Shown here piece after piece: positions 31,391 through 42,023 of a stretch of 43,655 bases of DNA. The DNA lies in contig AJWJ01000155.1 in the NCBI GenBank assembly GCA_000277445.1, forward strand, positions 1 through 43,655, written 5' to 3'. This DNA comes from Polysphondylium violaceum (Eukaryota; Evosea; Eumycetozoa; Dictyosteliales; Dictyosteliaceae). Position numbers and translations under genes: made by a program. Under the pieces are notes generated by a model, which saw only the letters and a list, made by a program, of their open reading frames with translations, was not told where the DNA came from and did no database searches. The first letter of the stretch is position 1. Each line of letters begins with the position of its first letter.

Positions 31391-34300
31391 ATGGAGGAAG
31401 ATGATGAAGTCAAAAAAATCAATGAAAGACGTAGATTGAGAGAAGAGAAAAAAAGAAAACAAGAAGAAGAGGAAAAGAGAGAACAAGAGGAAAAGTTAAA
31501 GAGAGAGGAAGAAAGAAAGTTGAGAAAAGAAAGTAGAAACAAAGAGAGAGCAGAAAAAGAAGAAAAACAGAAAAAAGAGTTGGAAGAGTATATAAAAAGA
31601 TCAGAAGACGAGCGTAGACAGCGACGTGAAGAGCGTGAGCGAAAGAGACTCGAGGAGGATCGTTTGGCCAAGGAGGAGGAGGAAAAGAGAAGACGACTCC
31701 TCGAGGAACGTGAGAGAAAGAGAAGAGAGGAAGATGAGGAAAAGAAAAAGAGACTAAAGGAATTGGAAGAGTCGCGAAAGAGAATACTCAAGGAGCTCGA
31801 GGACGACAGCGGCTCGGATGCCGACTCGCAGGTCGATACGATCCTCTCGCTCAAGAAAAAGAGACAGGCAGCACGTGCACGCATCGAATCGATTCTCGCC
31901 AGCGTCGATCCACAAAACAACCAGTACACCACCAATGGCGAGTCGGTCATCAACATGTTGCTCACTGACGAACTCAAGGAAGAGGTGATTGACTTGATTG
32001 CCGGCACATTTAGAGCACTCTCTGACTATCTCTCGCATCCCAACTCTATTCTCACCATGGTGCAGTACTTGTCTGACGTCGAGATGGGCAATCTGGTTTT
32101 CAACGCACGTCAAGAGTTGCGTGACGGCACCGCATCGGTCGAGATTAAAAACTCGCTCGCCCGTATGCAGGCCTCTTACGAGATCCTCAAGGGTGGCATC
32201 CCCATCATTGCCAAAATCATTACAGACTCGACCAACTACCACATCCTCGATCAGCTCTTTAGCCTCATCTCGAATCCCCCACCCATATCGGTCACCAACA
32301 TGCACATATTTATCGACCTCGTCTCGTCGTTCCTCAGCCGAAAGCCAGACACCCTCATATACATTTGCGACAACAAAGACACCATTCTCCCTTCCCTCAT
32401 GCAGCACCTCAACAACTCGGAAACCGTCGATCTTTTGATAAAGATGATTGACGTCGAGATGACCCAATTCAACGAAAACTCATCCTCGTCCTCGAGCAGC
32501 AGCAGCAGTTTCTTTGGACTGTTTTCGTCGTCGTCGAGCAGTAGCAGCAGCAGCAGCAGCGCTACCAACGCAAAAGAGAAGCCAAACTTTACCAATGAAC
32601 TCACACCCTATTTAATATTAAGAATCAACGAGATCAGCAACACTGATGCCATCCATGAACACCTGGACCTCGAGATTGACAACATCCACAGACTTGTGAT
32701 TGACATTATCAAAAAGTATCCCAAGTCCAAGATTGCTCATCTACTCTGTGGCCAATCGTTCTCGAGCAACATCCTCAGAAACGCCTTTAAGCTTGCATTG
32801 TCGCTCCCCTTTACATCACCCATAAGCTCCTCGATCCTCTCGCTCACTTGCAGTCTTGTTGAGGCCTCGATTGCATTTAGTCTACCCAGCAACATCAAGG
32901 GCTCGGTAAACAGCAGTAGCTCACTCTCGAGCACTGGCGACCTCCCCTCCATCATCAATCTATTATTCAAACAAATTGTCGTGTTGGACAGCAACGAGCC
33001 CGGCGGCGAGTCTAGAGAACTCTCTCCTTTGAAAGCCATTAGCGAGATATTAACTATCAAAAAGAACGTCTCCAGCAACAGCACCCCTGAACCCTTTAAT
33101 ATCGTCAAGCTAAAGTCACTCCATTTGGTAAACTCGATGGTCAAGGCCAACATCTCCAAGCTCGACAGAGAGATATGGGAGTCTGGTATTCTCAAAAAGT
33201 GTATAGATATCTTTTTCGAATACGAGACAAACAATGTCATTCATTGTATGGTTGAACAATTTCTTACTCTGCTCATCCAAAGAAACCTCGGCTCTGAAGA
33301 TGAAGAGTTTATGTGTCATCTTTTAAAGGATTGTTCATTTGTTTCAAGAGTTGTAAATATTTTAAGTGGAAATGATTTAAATGAACCTTTTGATAATAGC
33401 GGTAATGTTGTTTTATATTCCGGCGGCGGTAGTATTGGTAGTAGTAGTGGCAGCAATCTAAATAGTAGTAGTGGTAGTAGCAGTAGTAAAGATGTAACAG
33501 GTTCAGGCAGTTTAGGTTACAATAATAATATCAGTAAGCTGAATGGTTTGTTTTCCGGTGTTTTTGATAAGCCTAGCACTAGCACTGCCGAGAGTGAAAG
33601 TAATATAATTGGTAATAATACCATTGTGCCACCAGCCGTTATTCCAATGGGTTCGTTGAGAAGAGGTGGTGATAAACCAAAAATTAGAAGAAAAGTATCA
33701 TTCTTTAGTGACGATGCTGAAAATTTAGCCCAAGAAGAAGAAGAAGATCAATCCAAAGAACAACAACAAACTAATAATAGTAATAGTAGTAATAGTAGTA
33801 ATGTTGAAGAAATAGGTACTGTTTTAGATGATAAAAATGTATCGATTAGCAGTAATTCACCATCTACCGATGAGGCATTGAAAAAGAAATTAATGACAAA
33901 TAGTGGTACCAATTCCATCACTGCCGCTCTCACCTCTACACCTCCATTGAAAGCTGATAAAAAGAAGGAAGAAAAAGAACAAAAGAAAAAAGAAAAACTG
34001 GATAGAAAGCTAAAGAGAGAAGAAAAAAGATTACTCAAGAGATTAAAAGAAAAGGAAAGAGAAAAGGAAAAAGAGAAAAAAGAAAATGGTGCTTCAAAGA
34101 AATCAATATCGTCAATATCATCATCATCATCATCATCGTCGTCGTCATTATCAAAATCTAAAAATAGTAATACTACAACCACAAGTAGTAATCATTCATC
34201 GCCATCTTCATCATCACCATTGTCTGCTTCACCCATTTTATTAAAGAAACCAACATTTAGTACAGATTTACCAGACGATAGTAGTGATACACTCAGTGAT

Positions 34301-35053
34301 AGTGGTTCAGCTATCTCTGACTCCTCCTCAAATGGTGGTAGTAAAGTAGATCAAGATTTAGATAACAACAACAGTAATAATAATAGTAATAGTACCACTA
34401 GTTCAACAAATACATCTACTGCTGATATGTCTAAATTATCATTAAATGATTTTGTATCTGTTGATAAAGATAGTATTTTATCTTCTTTATCTCATTTAAC
34501 TACAAATGATTCAACATCAACAACTACAACAACAACTACATCTACAAATACACCAGTTGAATTGGATAATATTGATGTCACTGAATTGGAACAAAGTGTA
34601 GTTGTAGTTTGTTATGGTAATGAAAATGGTAATAATGCAGAATCAACAACATCAACAACAACCACTGAAAATTGTAATATTAAAAATGAAGAAGAACAAC
34701 CTCAACAAGAACAAGAACAAGAAGAAAAACCTAAAAAGAAAAAAGTGAATCATAATATTGGACATATTATTTCTTTGTGTATAGAAGTTACTCATATTGT
34801 AAACAAGAGTAAAAACCATCTTTTAAGAGACATTGTTGATGAATGTTGTGCGAGTCAATGGGATGATGTGGTTGTGCCTAAACTACGTCAAGAAATATCT
34901 TATAGAAACACTAAACCGATCGGAACCGTTTCCATGCGTAAAGGAAGAAAGGGTGGTCCAACCAATCCATTTGCCAACATTGAATCTTTTCCAAATACTC
35001 AAAATGGTGTTCCAATTCCTCCAACTGAAATGACTTCAAAATTCTTTTTCTAA
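31391..35053 (+). CDS. SAPS-domain protein phosphatase 6 regulatory subunit with coiled-coil head
   Basis: Single exon, 1220 residues. Residues 1-150 are an unbroken Glu/Arg/Lys-rich segment, probably a long single helix or coiled coil. The SAPS (SIT4-associated protein) region follows, at about 165-690: FIDLVSSFLSRKPDTLIYIC and MQHLNNSETVDLLIKMI match the part of human PP6R3 reading LISRKPEQIVDFL and MDLLLRLL. KSLHLVNSMVKANISKLDRE and FFEYETNNVIHCMVEQFL match a later block. The C-terminal IGHIISLCIEVTHIVNKSKN (about 1130-1150) matches HLTRIANCIVHSTDKG. Poly-Ser and Ser/Asn/Thr-rich inserts lie between. SAPS proteins bind and direct the PP6/Sit4 phosphatase. The charged head is not part of animal or yeast SAPS proteins that I recall. 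Codon GC content is high in the first half and drops sharply after about 33,300. Confidence 0.85.
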   Translation: MEEDDEVKKINERRRLREEKKRKQEEEEKREQEEKLKREEERKLRKESRNKERAEKEEKQKKELEEYIKRSEDERRQRREERERKRLEEDRLAKEEEEKRRRLLEERERKRREEDEEKKKRLKELEESRKRILKELEDDSGSDADSQVDTILSLKKKRQAARARIESILASVDPQNNQYTTNGESVINMLLTDELKEEVIDLIAGTFRALSDYLSHPNSILTMVQYLSDVEMGNLVFNARQELRDGTASVEIKNSLARMQASYEILKGGIPIIAKIITDSTNYHILDQLFSLISNPPPISVTNMHIFIDLVSSFLSRKPDTLIYICDNKDTILPSLMQHLNNSETVDLLIKMIDVEMTQFNENSSSSSSSSSSFFGLFSSSSSSSSSSSSATNAKEKPNFTNELTPYLILRINEISNTDAIHEHLDLEIDNIHRLVIDIIKKYPKSKIAHLLCGQSFSSNILRNAFKLALSLPFTSPISSSILSLTCSLVEASIAFSLPSNIKGSVNSSSSLSSTGDLPSIINLLFKQIVVLDSNEPGGESRELSPLKAISEILTIKKNVSSNSTPEPFNIVKLKSLHLVNSMVKANISKLDREIWESGILKKCIDIFFEYETNNVIHCMVEQFLTLLIQRNLGSEDEEFMCHLLKDCSFVSRVVNILSGNDLNEPFDNSGNVVLYSGGGSIGSSSGSNLNSSSGSSSSKDVTGSGSLGYNNNISKLNGLFSGVFDKPSTSTAESESNIIGNNTIVPPAVIPMGSLRRGGDKPKIRRKVSFFSDDAENLAQEEEEDQSKEQQQTNNSNSSNSSNVEEIGTVLDDKNVSISSNSPSTDEALKKKLMTNSGTNSITAALTSTPPLKADKKKEEKEQKKKEKLDRKLKREEKRLLKRLKEKEREKEKEKKENGASKKSISSISSSSSSSSSSLSKSKNSNTTTTSSNHSSPSSSSPLSASPILLKKPTFSTDLPDDSSDTLSDSGSAISDSSSNGGSKVDQDLDNNNSNNNSNSTTSSTNTSTADMSKLSLNDFVSVDKDSILSSLSHLTTNDSTSTTTTTTTSTNTPVELDNIDVTELEQSVVVVCYGNENGNNAESTTSTTTTENCNIKNEEEQPQQEQEQEEKPKKKKVNHNIGHIISLCIEVTHIVNKSKNHLLRDIVDECCASQWDDVVVPKLRQEISYRNTKPIGTVSMRKGRKGGPTNPFANIESFPNTQNGVPIPPTEMTSKFFF

Positions 35054-35507
35054 AACTAAACACCACCACAACACATCTCCTACTCGTCCTCCTCCACTAT
35101 TCCTCAAACAATCATTATTATTATTATTTAATTTCAACAAAAAAAGGTAATATATTTGTGTGTAGGTCAATTAAAATAAAAAAGTATAAGTTCAAATATA
35201 AAATATAGATCTTTATTTTTAGAGGTATTTTTTTTTCCTCTCCCTTTTTATATTTTGATTGCAAAAATAGGAGTGCGAATTAAATTAAAAGATGGTTGGT
35301 TTTACCTTAATTAAAAATATTTAAATAAATAGCTGTTTCAAACAATAACTAAAAAAAAAAGTTCCAAAGAGAAAGATGAGGTTTATAATACATCTCACCA
35401 AGAAAATAATAATAATCAATTATGAGGAGGTGAATCAGAAATCCACAAGATCAATACCCACTACTAAATTATTTCCCAAAAAGATTTGATAAATTATAAT
35501 AATTTAT
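35054..35507. other. Convergent intergenic region, SAPS / tail-anchored protein
   Basis: AT-rich 3' flanks of two convergent genes, with a TTATTA run and short A/T tracts. No gene seen. Confidence 0.45.
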
Positions 35508-36860
35508 TTATTGTTTTAAAATACTTGGCAATTTAATGGCAAATATTAAAGTTAATAAAATAAATATAATAATTAAAAATGGCTTTAAATTGATATTACT
35601 ATCATTGTTGTTGTTGTTAATTGATGATGCTAAATTATCTTGATTGGAATTCTTTTTCTTTGATTTTTTAATTGTTTTTTCAATAGGCTTTTCTTTGGCG
35701 CTACTATTATTTTGAGTAATATTGTTATTAGTATTGTTGATAATACTATTACTGTTGCTATTGTTGCTATTGTTGTTTTCATTTAATTTAATAGTTTGTG
35801 GTTGTGGTGTTAAAATTTGTTGTTTTTGAACAGAAGGCAAAGGTTGTTTTTTTTGTTTTGGCTGTTGTTTTAATCTTTGTCTCATTGATTGAACTGGTTG
35901 AATTGGTACACTGGATTTAATATTAAGTTTAATATCTGAATTGGTTGTTGACGTTGTAGTAGTTGTTGCTGCTGCGGCTGCGGTTGCTTGAATATTACTA
36001 CTACTATTAGTATTATAGTTGTTTACATTTCCAATTGAATCTTGTTGGAATTCATCATATTCATCTTCATTTGAATATGTACTACTAGCAGGAGTAGTTG
36101 AAACATCTTTGATAAGTTCACTCCAAGAAACAGATGATGGTTTATCAGATGGAATATTAAACGATGTTATTTCTTGAGGAGCAACTGGTTGTGCTACCTT
36201 TTTAAATTTTCTATTTTGATTTTTAAGGGAAAGGGTTGGGAAATCTTGATCCTCTTCTTCTTCTTCCTCCTCTTCATCTACTTGTACGCGATCCTCTTCT
36301 TTTTCTTTTTCTTTTTCTTGTTGAATACTATTATTTACATTATTAGTTTCCTTTAATTGATTTTTTCCTTTGGTATCTATGGTTTTCTTTTTAATTGGTT
36401 TGACTTTTTTCTTTTGACTATTGTTATTTATTTCTGTATGATTATTGTTATTGGCACCACTGTTCTCATTGGATTCTGTAGTTGACTTTCTTTCGGGTCT
36501 AATAAATCTTCTAGATTGTGGTTTAGAATTTGAAATATTTCTTTCAGAATATGTTTGTGGTTGTTGCTTTTGTTGTTGTTGTTGATCATGTTGTTCAATT
36601 GTAGTACTACTATCACTATTAATATTATTTTGAGTATTATTACTATTCAAAAATGAATTTGATGTTGAAGTTGAAGTTGAAGTTGAAGCATCAAAAGTAT
36701 GATGTTTATTTATATTTGAAGTAGGAGGTACCCAAGAATCATCGTCATCGTCATATTCATCGATCAAGGTGTTTGTATTTTTAATTACATGATGAAATAT
36801 CTCTTCATTCTCTGTGGTACTATCGTCATCCAACTCTTCCCAAATACCTTGATTATTCAT
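35508..36860 (-). CDS. Tail-anchored low-complexity protein, unrecognised
   Basis: Single exon, 450 residues from the ATG at 36860; the frame is open upstream but without an ATG. The N-terminus (MNNQGIWEELDDDSTTENEE) is acidic. Most of the chain is Asn/Gln/Ser/Thr/Lys rich with a Glu-rich run (about 205-220), then a short less repetitive stretch, PTLSLKNQNRKFKK. The last 25 residues contain one hydrophobic helix (FLIIIFILLTLIFAIKLP) followed by SILKQ. With no signal peptide, this is the layout of a tail-anchored protein of the ER or outer mitochondrial membrane facing the cytosol. No conserved domain recognised. Confidence 0.75.
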   Translation of the reverse strand: MNNQGIWEELDDDSTTENEEIFHHVIKNTNTLIDEYDDDDDSWVPPTSNINKHHTFDASTSTSTSTSNSFLNSNNTQNNINSDSSTTIEQHDQQQQQKQQPQTYSERNISNSKPQSRRFIRPERKSTTESNENSGANNNNHTEINNNSQKKKVKPIKKKTIDTKGKNQLKETNNVNNSIQQEKEKEKEEDRVQVDEEEEEEEEDQDFPTLSLKNQNRKFKKVAQPVAPQEITSFNIPSDKPSSVSWSELIKDVSTTPASSTYSNEDEYDEFQQDSIGNVNNYNTNSSSNIQATAAAAATTTTTSTTNSDIKLNIKSSVPIQPVQSMRQRLKQQPKQKKQPLPSVQKQQILTPQPQTIKLNENNNSNNSNSNSIINNTNNNITQNNSSAKEKPIEKTIKKSKKKNSNQDNLASSINNNNNDSNINLKPFLIIIFILLTLIFAIKLPSILKQ

Positions 36861-37275
36861 ATTTTTATAAAACTTATCGAACTGCAACCAATGATCATAA
36901 ATAATAAATAAAAAAACAAAAAAAACACTCCTGCTGAAAAAAAAAAAATTGGTGTTGAAGAAAAAAAAAAAAAAATACTTTGAAAACCCGAGGTGTGATT
37001 GATTGGTCCAAAATAATATGACGAATAGAAATGCAAATATATTAACACGACAAACTAAAGATGTTGACTGTCCTTGATTAAATAAATAATGATTAAATGA
37101 AATATAGTTTTTTTATTATCAACCAACCTGTTATTGCTGTGTTGTATGTTTGTTGTGTTTTGTTTTGTTGAAATCAAATACTCTAATATATAAACACCTC
37201 TTTGTTTTCTCCAATTTAGATATAGAGAGATTGTTGATATAGTAATTGAATATTTGTTAATAGATACTTATATGA
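36861..37275. other. Intergenic region, tail-anchored protein / maspardin
   Basis: 415-bp gap between two minus-strand genes. It holds the promoter of the tail-anchored protein gene (A-rich, two A13-type runs) and the 3' flank of the maspardin gene. No gene seen. Confidence 0.45.
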
Positions 37276-38305
37276 TTATTGAATTATATCAGATTCTTTA
37301 ATTGATTTTCCTTTTGATTCAATTTCAAAAGAATGATTACCATCACCATTACTACTGTTACTGTTGCTATTGTTGTTATTACTATTACTTATATTATTAA
37401 CTGGATCTAAACCATATTGTCTAAGATGAACTTGAATATGAACATTTAATTCATCAGATCTAGATATATAACAAAAATCACCACCAGTTTTTAAGAGGGC
37501 AATCTTTGCTTGAGGATAGTATTTGTAGACCTCTTCACGTAGTCTTTCAGGCACAGAGGTAGCATCCAATGAATCAATAATTGTAATATTCTCCAAACCT
37601 ACTGATGGATTGATGACACCACTAGGTGAGCAATTCAATGTCAATCTTGAAGCCAACTCTTCTTGTGATAGATTTTCGATTTGGTCGACCATAAAATCGA
37701 CAGTCTCTGCAATGTCAGCGTCCAAGAGACCCTGAGGGAAATTTGAGAGAATGATTCTCTTTAACATAAACTCTGGCAATATGGAAAACATTGCTGAGCA
37801 CGATGAATTGTCGTGATAGTATTGTGTATCACTAAATGTATTGTTTAAAATCATGGACAACACTCTTGATGGCTTTTGTTGATAATAGCATTGAGCCAAA
37901 TATCCACCCAAAGACGATCCAAACAAATGAACTTTATCCAATTCCAATCTATCTAAAAATCTATCAAATCCTCTACACCATCCTTGAATTGTATCATATG
38001 GTGAAAATTGTATCTTTTTTTTTCAATCATATTATTATAATTAATATACATATTTTACACAACAACAATGTAATAAATAAACTAATAAATACACTTATAC
38101 ATCTATAACCTTTGGGACATAATGATACAAATTGTTTATAATGAATTTCAGAGGTACCCGAAGAGATAAACACAAGAGGAGTTATATCTTTTGGACCATA
38201 GTCATAAAATTTCCATACTTTTTCATTTACACTTCCAATACTGATCCTCTGTTGAGGTATGGTGCTCCTAAACCATTGATAGACATCTTTTTTATTACTA
38301 TTCAT
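37276..38305 (-). CDS. spg21: Maspardin (SPG21/ACP33), alpha/beta hydrolase fold
   Basis: Two exons: 38305-38093 and 38013-37276; intron GTATTT...AAAG; 316 residues (human 308). The join GYRCIS-IQFSPYD parallels GYRVIALQYPVY of human maspardin. Other matches: NEKVWKFYDYGP, GFDRFLDRLELDKVHLFGSS, MLKRIILSNFPQGLLDADIA, VDFMVDQIENLSQEELASRL and TLNC. The nucleophile elbow is GSSLGG, like GASLGG in human. Maspardin is thought to be a non-catalytic hydrolase-fold protein on late endosomes that binds Rab7 and CD4; loss causes Mast syndrome in humans. The Asn/Ser-rich C-terminal tail is specific to this organism. Confidence 0.92.
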
Positions 38306-38617
38306 TATTTAGATTATTTGTGTAAAGAAGAAAAGATTTTAAAAATGAAAAAAAATTCAAAAAAAATTTTAAAAAAACTTTTGTTTTTGTGTCATTGCAA
38401 GAGTTTGCCCCCTATTGGAATATTCCACACTCTGAAATGTAAATGGAAATATCAAAAACAAAAAAAATTAAAAAATCTTAAGAATGAAATAAATATCCAA
38501 GATTTATATCTGCTCTTTTCAATACCAGCATATTGTTGCTATTATTCTTGTATTAGTATTGTTTTTAAAAAATATTATTGTATGACAAAGTGTGTTGATT
38601 AATAATCATAATAAGAA
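38306..38617. other. Intergenic region, maspardin / Derlin
   Basis: 312-bp gap between minus-strand genes. It is A-rich near the maspardin start, with one mixed patch (near 38390-38430). No supported gene; an open plus-strand frame across it is antisense chance reading. Confidence 0.4.
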
Positions 38618-39589
38618 TTAACCAAGTGCGTGACCAGTGCCCCAATTGTAACCTCCTTGAGCTCTAGTGCCTGGTCTTTGAGCACGTCTTTCTTCAGCTT
38701 CTCTGGCTCTTTGTTGTTCTTGGATTTCAGCTGGCAATACATTTTTTCTAAAAATAGATACAAGGTAGTGTTAATAAAAATGACAGCGATGTGACAATAA
38801 TGATGAATGAATACACTTACAAAAATGAAGGAGTTTTTAAATAAGAAGTGGTGCCATGTACTCTTGGATAAACATCATTTACATAATAATAAACATGGGC
38901 AGAAATGCAACCTAAAAACTCATCAAATGGGAAATGTCCACCACCGGAAAGAAAGCTAATGGCCATCATTGCCCAAGGAAGATAGACTCCTTTAAATTTA
39001 ATTCCAAAGAAAAATGATACGATAGTATCTGCATTATATCTTGACCAAATATAAATAATTGACATGATAAGCATTGATCCTGTAATACGATAACCCATGA
39101 AAAATGCACTCACCTATAGTGTTTGGTTAGTAAATAATAGTAAAAATGATGATTATGATATATTATTGACTACTCACTATATTTAAAACTGCACATATAA
39201 TACAAGCATATAAATAATCTGCTGTTCTGCCAGCATATGAACCAATTTCTAATGAACATGAATAACGATATCTGTAGTAAAGCAAAGTATTTTGATTAGA
39301 TTTGAAACTCCAAAGATGTGTGATCATCAGATCACCGCTACGAATAAAAGCCCACTTACAAAAATACTAAATGAATAAGGAAACTAAAATTTAGAGGACC
39401 TAAATGAGCGGTTGCAGTGAAAGGTCTCCAGATTTGAAGCTGTTTAAAAGTCGATGGCCAATCCAAAATGAGATAATAAGGTTTAAAAATATTCATGCCA
39501 GAGGCAACTGTTACAATGGCCATACTTGCAAATAACCATTTTGTTATATATGGTACTGTAGACCACCAATTTCGTATTTCTCTATCCAT
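38618..39589 (-). CDS. Derlin (Der1-like) ER-associated degradation protein
   Basis: Four exons: 39589-39360, 39271-39178, 39113-38821 and 38747-38618; 248 residues. The joins restore Derlin text: FLIHLVFLYRYSCSLEIGSY, AGRTADYLYA, IIYIWSRYN, VYLPWAMMAISFL, YYYVNDVYPRVHGT and LKTPSFLKNVLP. Four or more hydrophobic segments are present, as in the rhomboid-like Derlin fold. The C-terminus ends GGYNWGTGHALG, close to the GFAWGEGQRLGG end of human Derlin-2, part of the p97-binding SHP-type tail. It should retrotranslocate misfolded ER proteins. The introns are 64-88 nt, all GT-AG. Confidence 0.92.
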
Positions 39590-39931
39590 TATTAATACTA
39601 TATATATTCAATAATCTGTGATGTGTGTATGTAATGATCAATTATCTTAAAAATTGAAAAAAAAAAAAAAAAACAAAATTATTATGTGGTGTTGTTGGTG
39701 ACTCGACAAAAAATTAAAAAATTTAAAAAAAACAAATTAAAAAAACCTGAGAAATCATAGAGATAGTATGTCAGCCCCGACTTGTATCGTTTGTGGTCCC
39801 CCCTATACAGATAGTAATACTTAGATTAAATTTTTATATTTTAATTTTTTTTTTTTTTTTTTAGAAAATCTCTTTACTTTTTTTTTTTATTTTTATTCTC
39901 ATTGATTGCATATATATAAACATAAATAAAC
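39590..39931. other. Divergent promoter region, Derlin / Fip1
   Basis: 342-bp gap between divergent genes. It is mostly oligo(A)/(T), apart from one C/G-containing patch (39768-39824) that reads as an 18-codon ORF. It should contain both promoters. Confidence 0.45.
39768..39824 (+). other. Short ORF with a CxxC, possible upstream ORF of Fip1
   Basis: ATG at 39768 opens MSAPTCIVCGPPYTDSNT and a stop. Its base composition is clearly less AT-rich than the flanks. It lies 108 bp before the Fip1 start and could be an upstream ORF in its leader, a remnant exon or chance. No family is recognised. Confidence 0.25.
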
Positions 39932-41487
39932 ATGAGGTAAGAGGATGTAATGAATAAATGATATAGCTTGATTATTAATATATGTGTGTATACAATAGTG
40001 AGGATAATACGATGGCTGCAGAGGCAGCGAATCAGGAGGGAGATGAAAATGACAAACAACAAGACAGTGATCAAGAAATGAATGAACATCAAGACCAAGA
40101 TCAAGATCAAAATGAAGATCAAGAAGGCGACCAACAAGATGATCAAGATCAAGATGACAATGATGATGACGACGATGACGATGATGACGACGATGATGAC
40201 GACGATGTAAACATCGTTTTAGATACAGAGAGTGTTGAGGCCGGTAGAGCCACTGGAACAGCATTCAGAACACCTGGTAAAAACTATTTTAGAAATCCAA
40301 CATCAATTACACCTGGTATCGGTGCCAAATACTCTTTGGCTAAACAAACAACCTCTTATCCAACATCAAATAGACCCGCTCAAAAAACAATCTATGATGT
40401 AGATATTGAATCATTTGAAGATAAACCTTGGTTAAAGCCAGGTATGTATCAGATATCATACATAGAGAGACATATACAGTCATACAACATACACACATAC
40501 TAATATAATGGCATTGATGCATATCTCCTCTTCAATACTATAGGTGCTGATATAACAGATTATTTTAATTACAACTTTACAGAGGAAACATGGAAAGCTT
40601 ATTGTGAAAGACAGAATCAAATGAGAGCAGAGTTGTCTAATCAAGGTAAAATTAAAGGTTATGAAAGTAAAAACAATAATAATGAAAAATCAGATTTGCC
40701 CCCAGAGTTACAAGGTGGTGATAATCAAGAATCTAAAAAGAATATTCAAAATAATCAAAATAGACCTCCTTATAAAAGACTTAGACCTTCTGATGATCCT
40801 CAACAACAAAATTTAAATGAAGATAATGGTAATTATATTTTATTGTCTTTACTGCCATTATTATTAACTAACCAACCAAAATATAATATAGATAATAGAA
40901 AAGGTCATCAACAACAATTCCCTCATCAAGGTGGTCAATACCAACAACAACAGCAACAACAACATTATCAAAGAAACGATCAACGTAATCAATATAATCA
41001 ACAAAATGAAGGTTATAATAGAGGCGGTGGTGGTAGACAATACAATAATCAAAACAACACTAGTAATTATGAAGAAGATGATAGAAGAAGAGATAAAGAT
41101 TCCATGACTAGAGACTATAGAGAACGTGAGCGTGATGATACAAGTAGTAATAGATCAGCTAGTGGTAGCGGTAGAGAACGTGAACGTGATAGAGATAATA
41201 GTGGTACAGCAACATCGTCGTCATCATCATCATCATATAGTGGCCGAGAAAGAGAACGTGATGATAACAGATCAAGTGGTAGAGAGCGTGAAAGGGAACG
41301 TGATAGAGGCGATGAAAGTCGATCAAGTGGTAGTGGTAGAGGTGAACGTGAAAGAGAACGTGACGATAACAGATCAAGTGGTAGAGAACGTGAACGTGAT
41401 AGAGGTGGTGATGATAGTCGATCAAGTGGTAGAGGCAAAGACGATTATAAAAGAAGAGATGATGATGATTATAAAAGAAGAAGATAA
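39932..41487 (+). CDS. Fip1-like pre-mRNA 3'-end processing factor
   Basis: Three exons: 39932-39936 (ATGAG only), 39999-40441 and 40544-41487; 463 residues, starting MSEDNTMAAEA. The Fip1 motif is at about 137-185: DIESFEDKPWLKPGADITDY, FNYNFTEETWKAYCERQNQM. Fip1 is the CPSF subunit that links poly(A) polymerase to the cleavage complex. An acidic Gln/Asp-rich N-terminus with an Asp run (about 55-75) precedes it. The C-terminal third (about 340-463) is made of RERERD and SSGRERE repeats, like the RD/RE-rich tail of animal FIP1L1. The 5-nt first exon is inferred from the MSED start. An in-frame ATG at 39982, inside the intron, would give MCVYNSEDN if the intron is retained. Confidence 0.85.
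40160..40206 (+). repeat. GAC/GAT run encoding poly-Asp in Fip1
   Basis: About 16 consecutive GAT/GAC codons form an acidic stretch in the N-terminal region of the Fip1-like protein. Confidence 0.8.
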
Positions 41488-42023
41488 AATCAACCTCCAT
41501 ACCCTATCACATCCTCCTAATCATTATCATTATTATTTTTAAAAAATTAAATAAAAACTAAACTAAATTAGTTTATTACAACAACTTATTAATTCCAATT
41601 ACATATATTATAAAAGAATATAATCAAATAGTTGGAAAAATGACAAATTTATTTATTAATCTAATAAAATGAGTGGAAATTAAAAATATATTTCAAACAT
41701 GGAAGAGTCGTAGGTAATTGAAAACACTAAAATCTACCAACTGTTTGCTTTTGATTTATTTAGGATAGTAGTGTTTGACAAAATACAAGTCAATTAAATA
41801 GTATTTGAAAACAACAACAACAACAAAGAACTCGAATAATTAAACAATTGAATTTTTAATTTTATTAAATATTTATCACATCATATGATTTTTATTAAAT
41901 AGTTATAAATAAATAAAGTGAAGTCTTTGTATATATTTGGTTGCTTCATTTTATATTTTTAAACTATAATATCGTAACTTTATTTGTTTATTGGTCGTGG
42001 CGGCTTATTGGGGGACGTGTTTC
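41488..42023. other. Convergent intergenic region, Fip1 / poly-Ser protein
   Basis: 536-bp AT-rich gap between convergent genes. There are AATAAA-like words near both ends and one GC-containing patch (41996-42023) just before the poly-Ser stop. No gene seen. Confidence 0.45.

Noticed and set aside
31348-32467. Long minus-strand open frames opposite the SAPS gene
   Set aside because: They mirror the GC-rich coding strand and Ser/Leu/Phe reverse reading of Lys/Glu-rich codons. They match no family, while the plus strand carries clear SAPS text.
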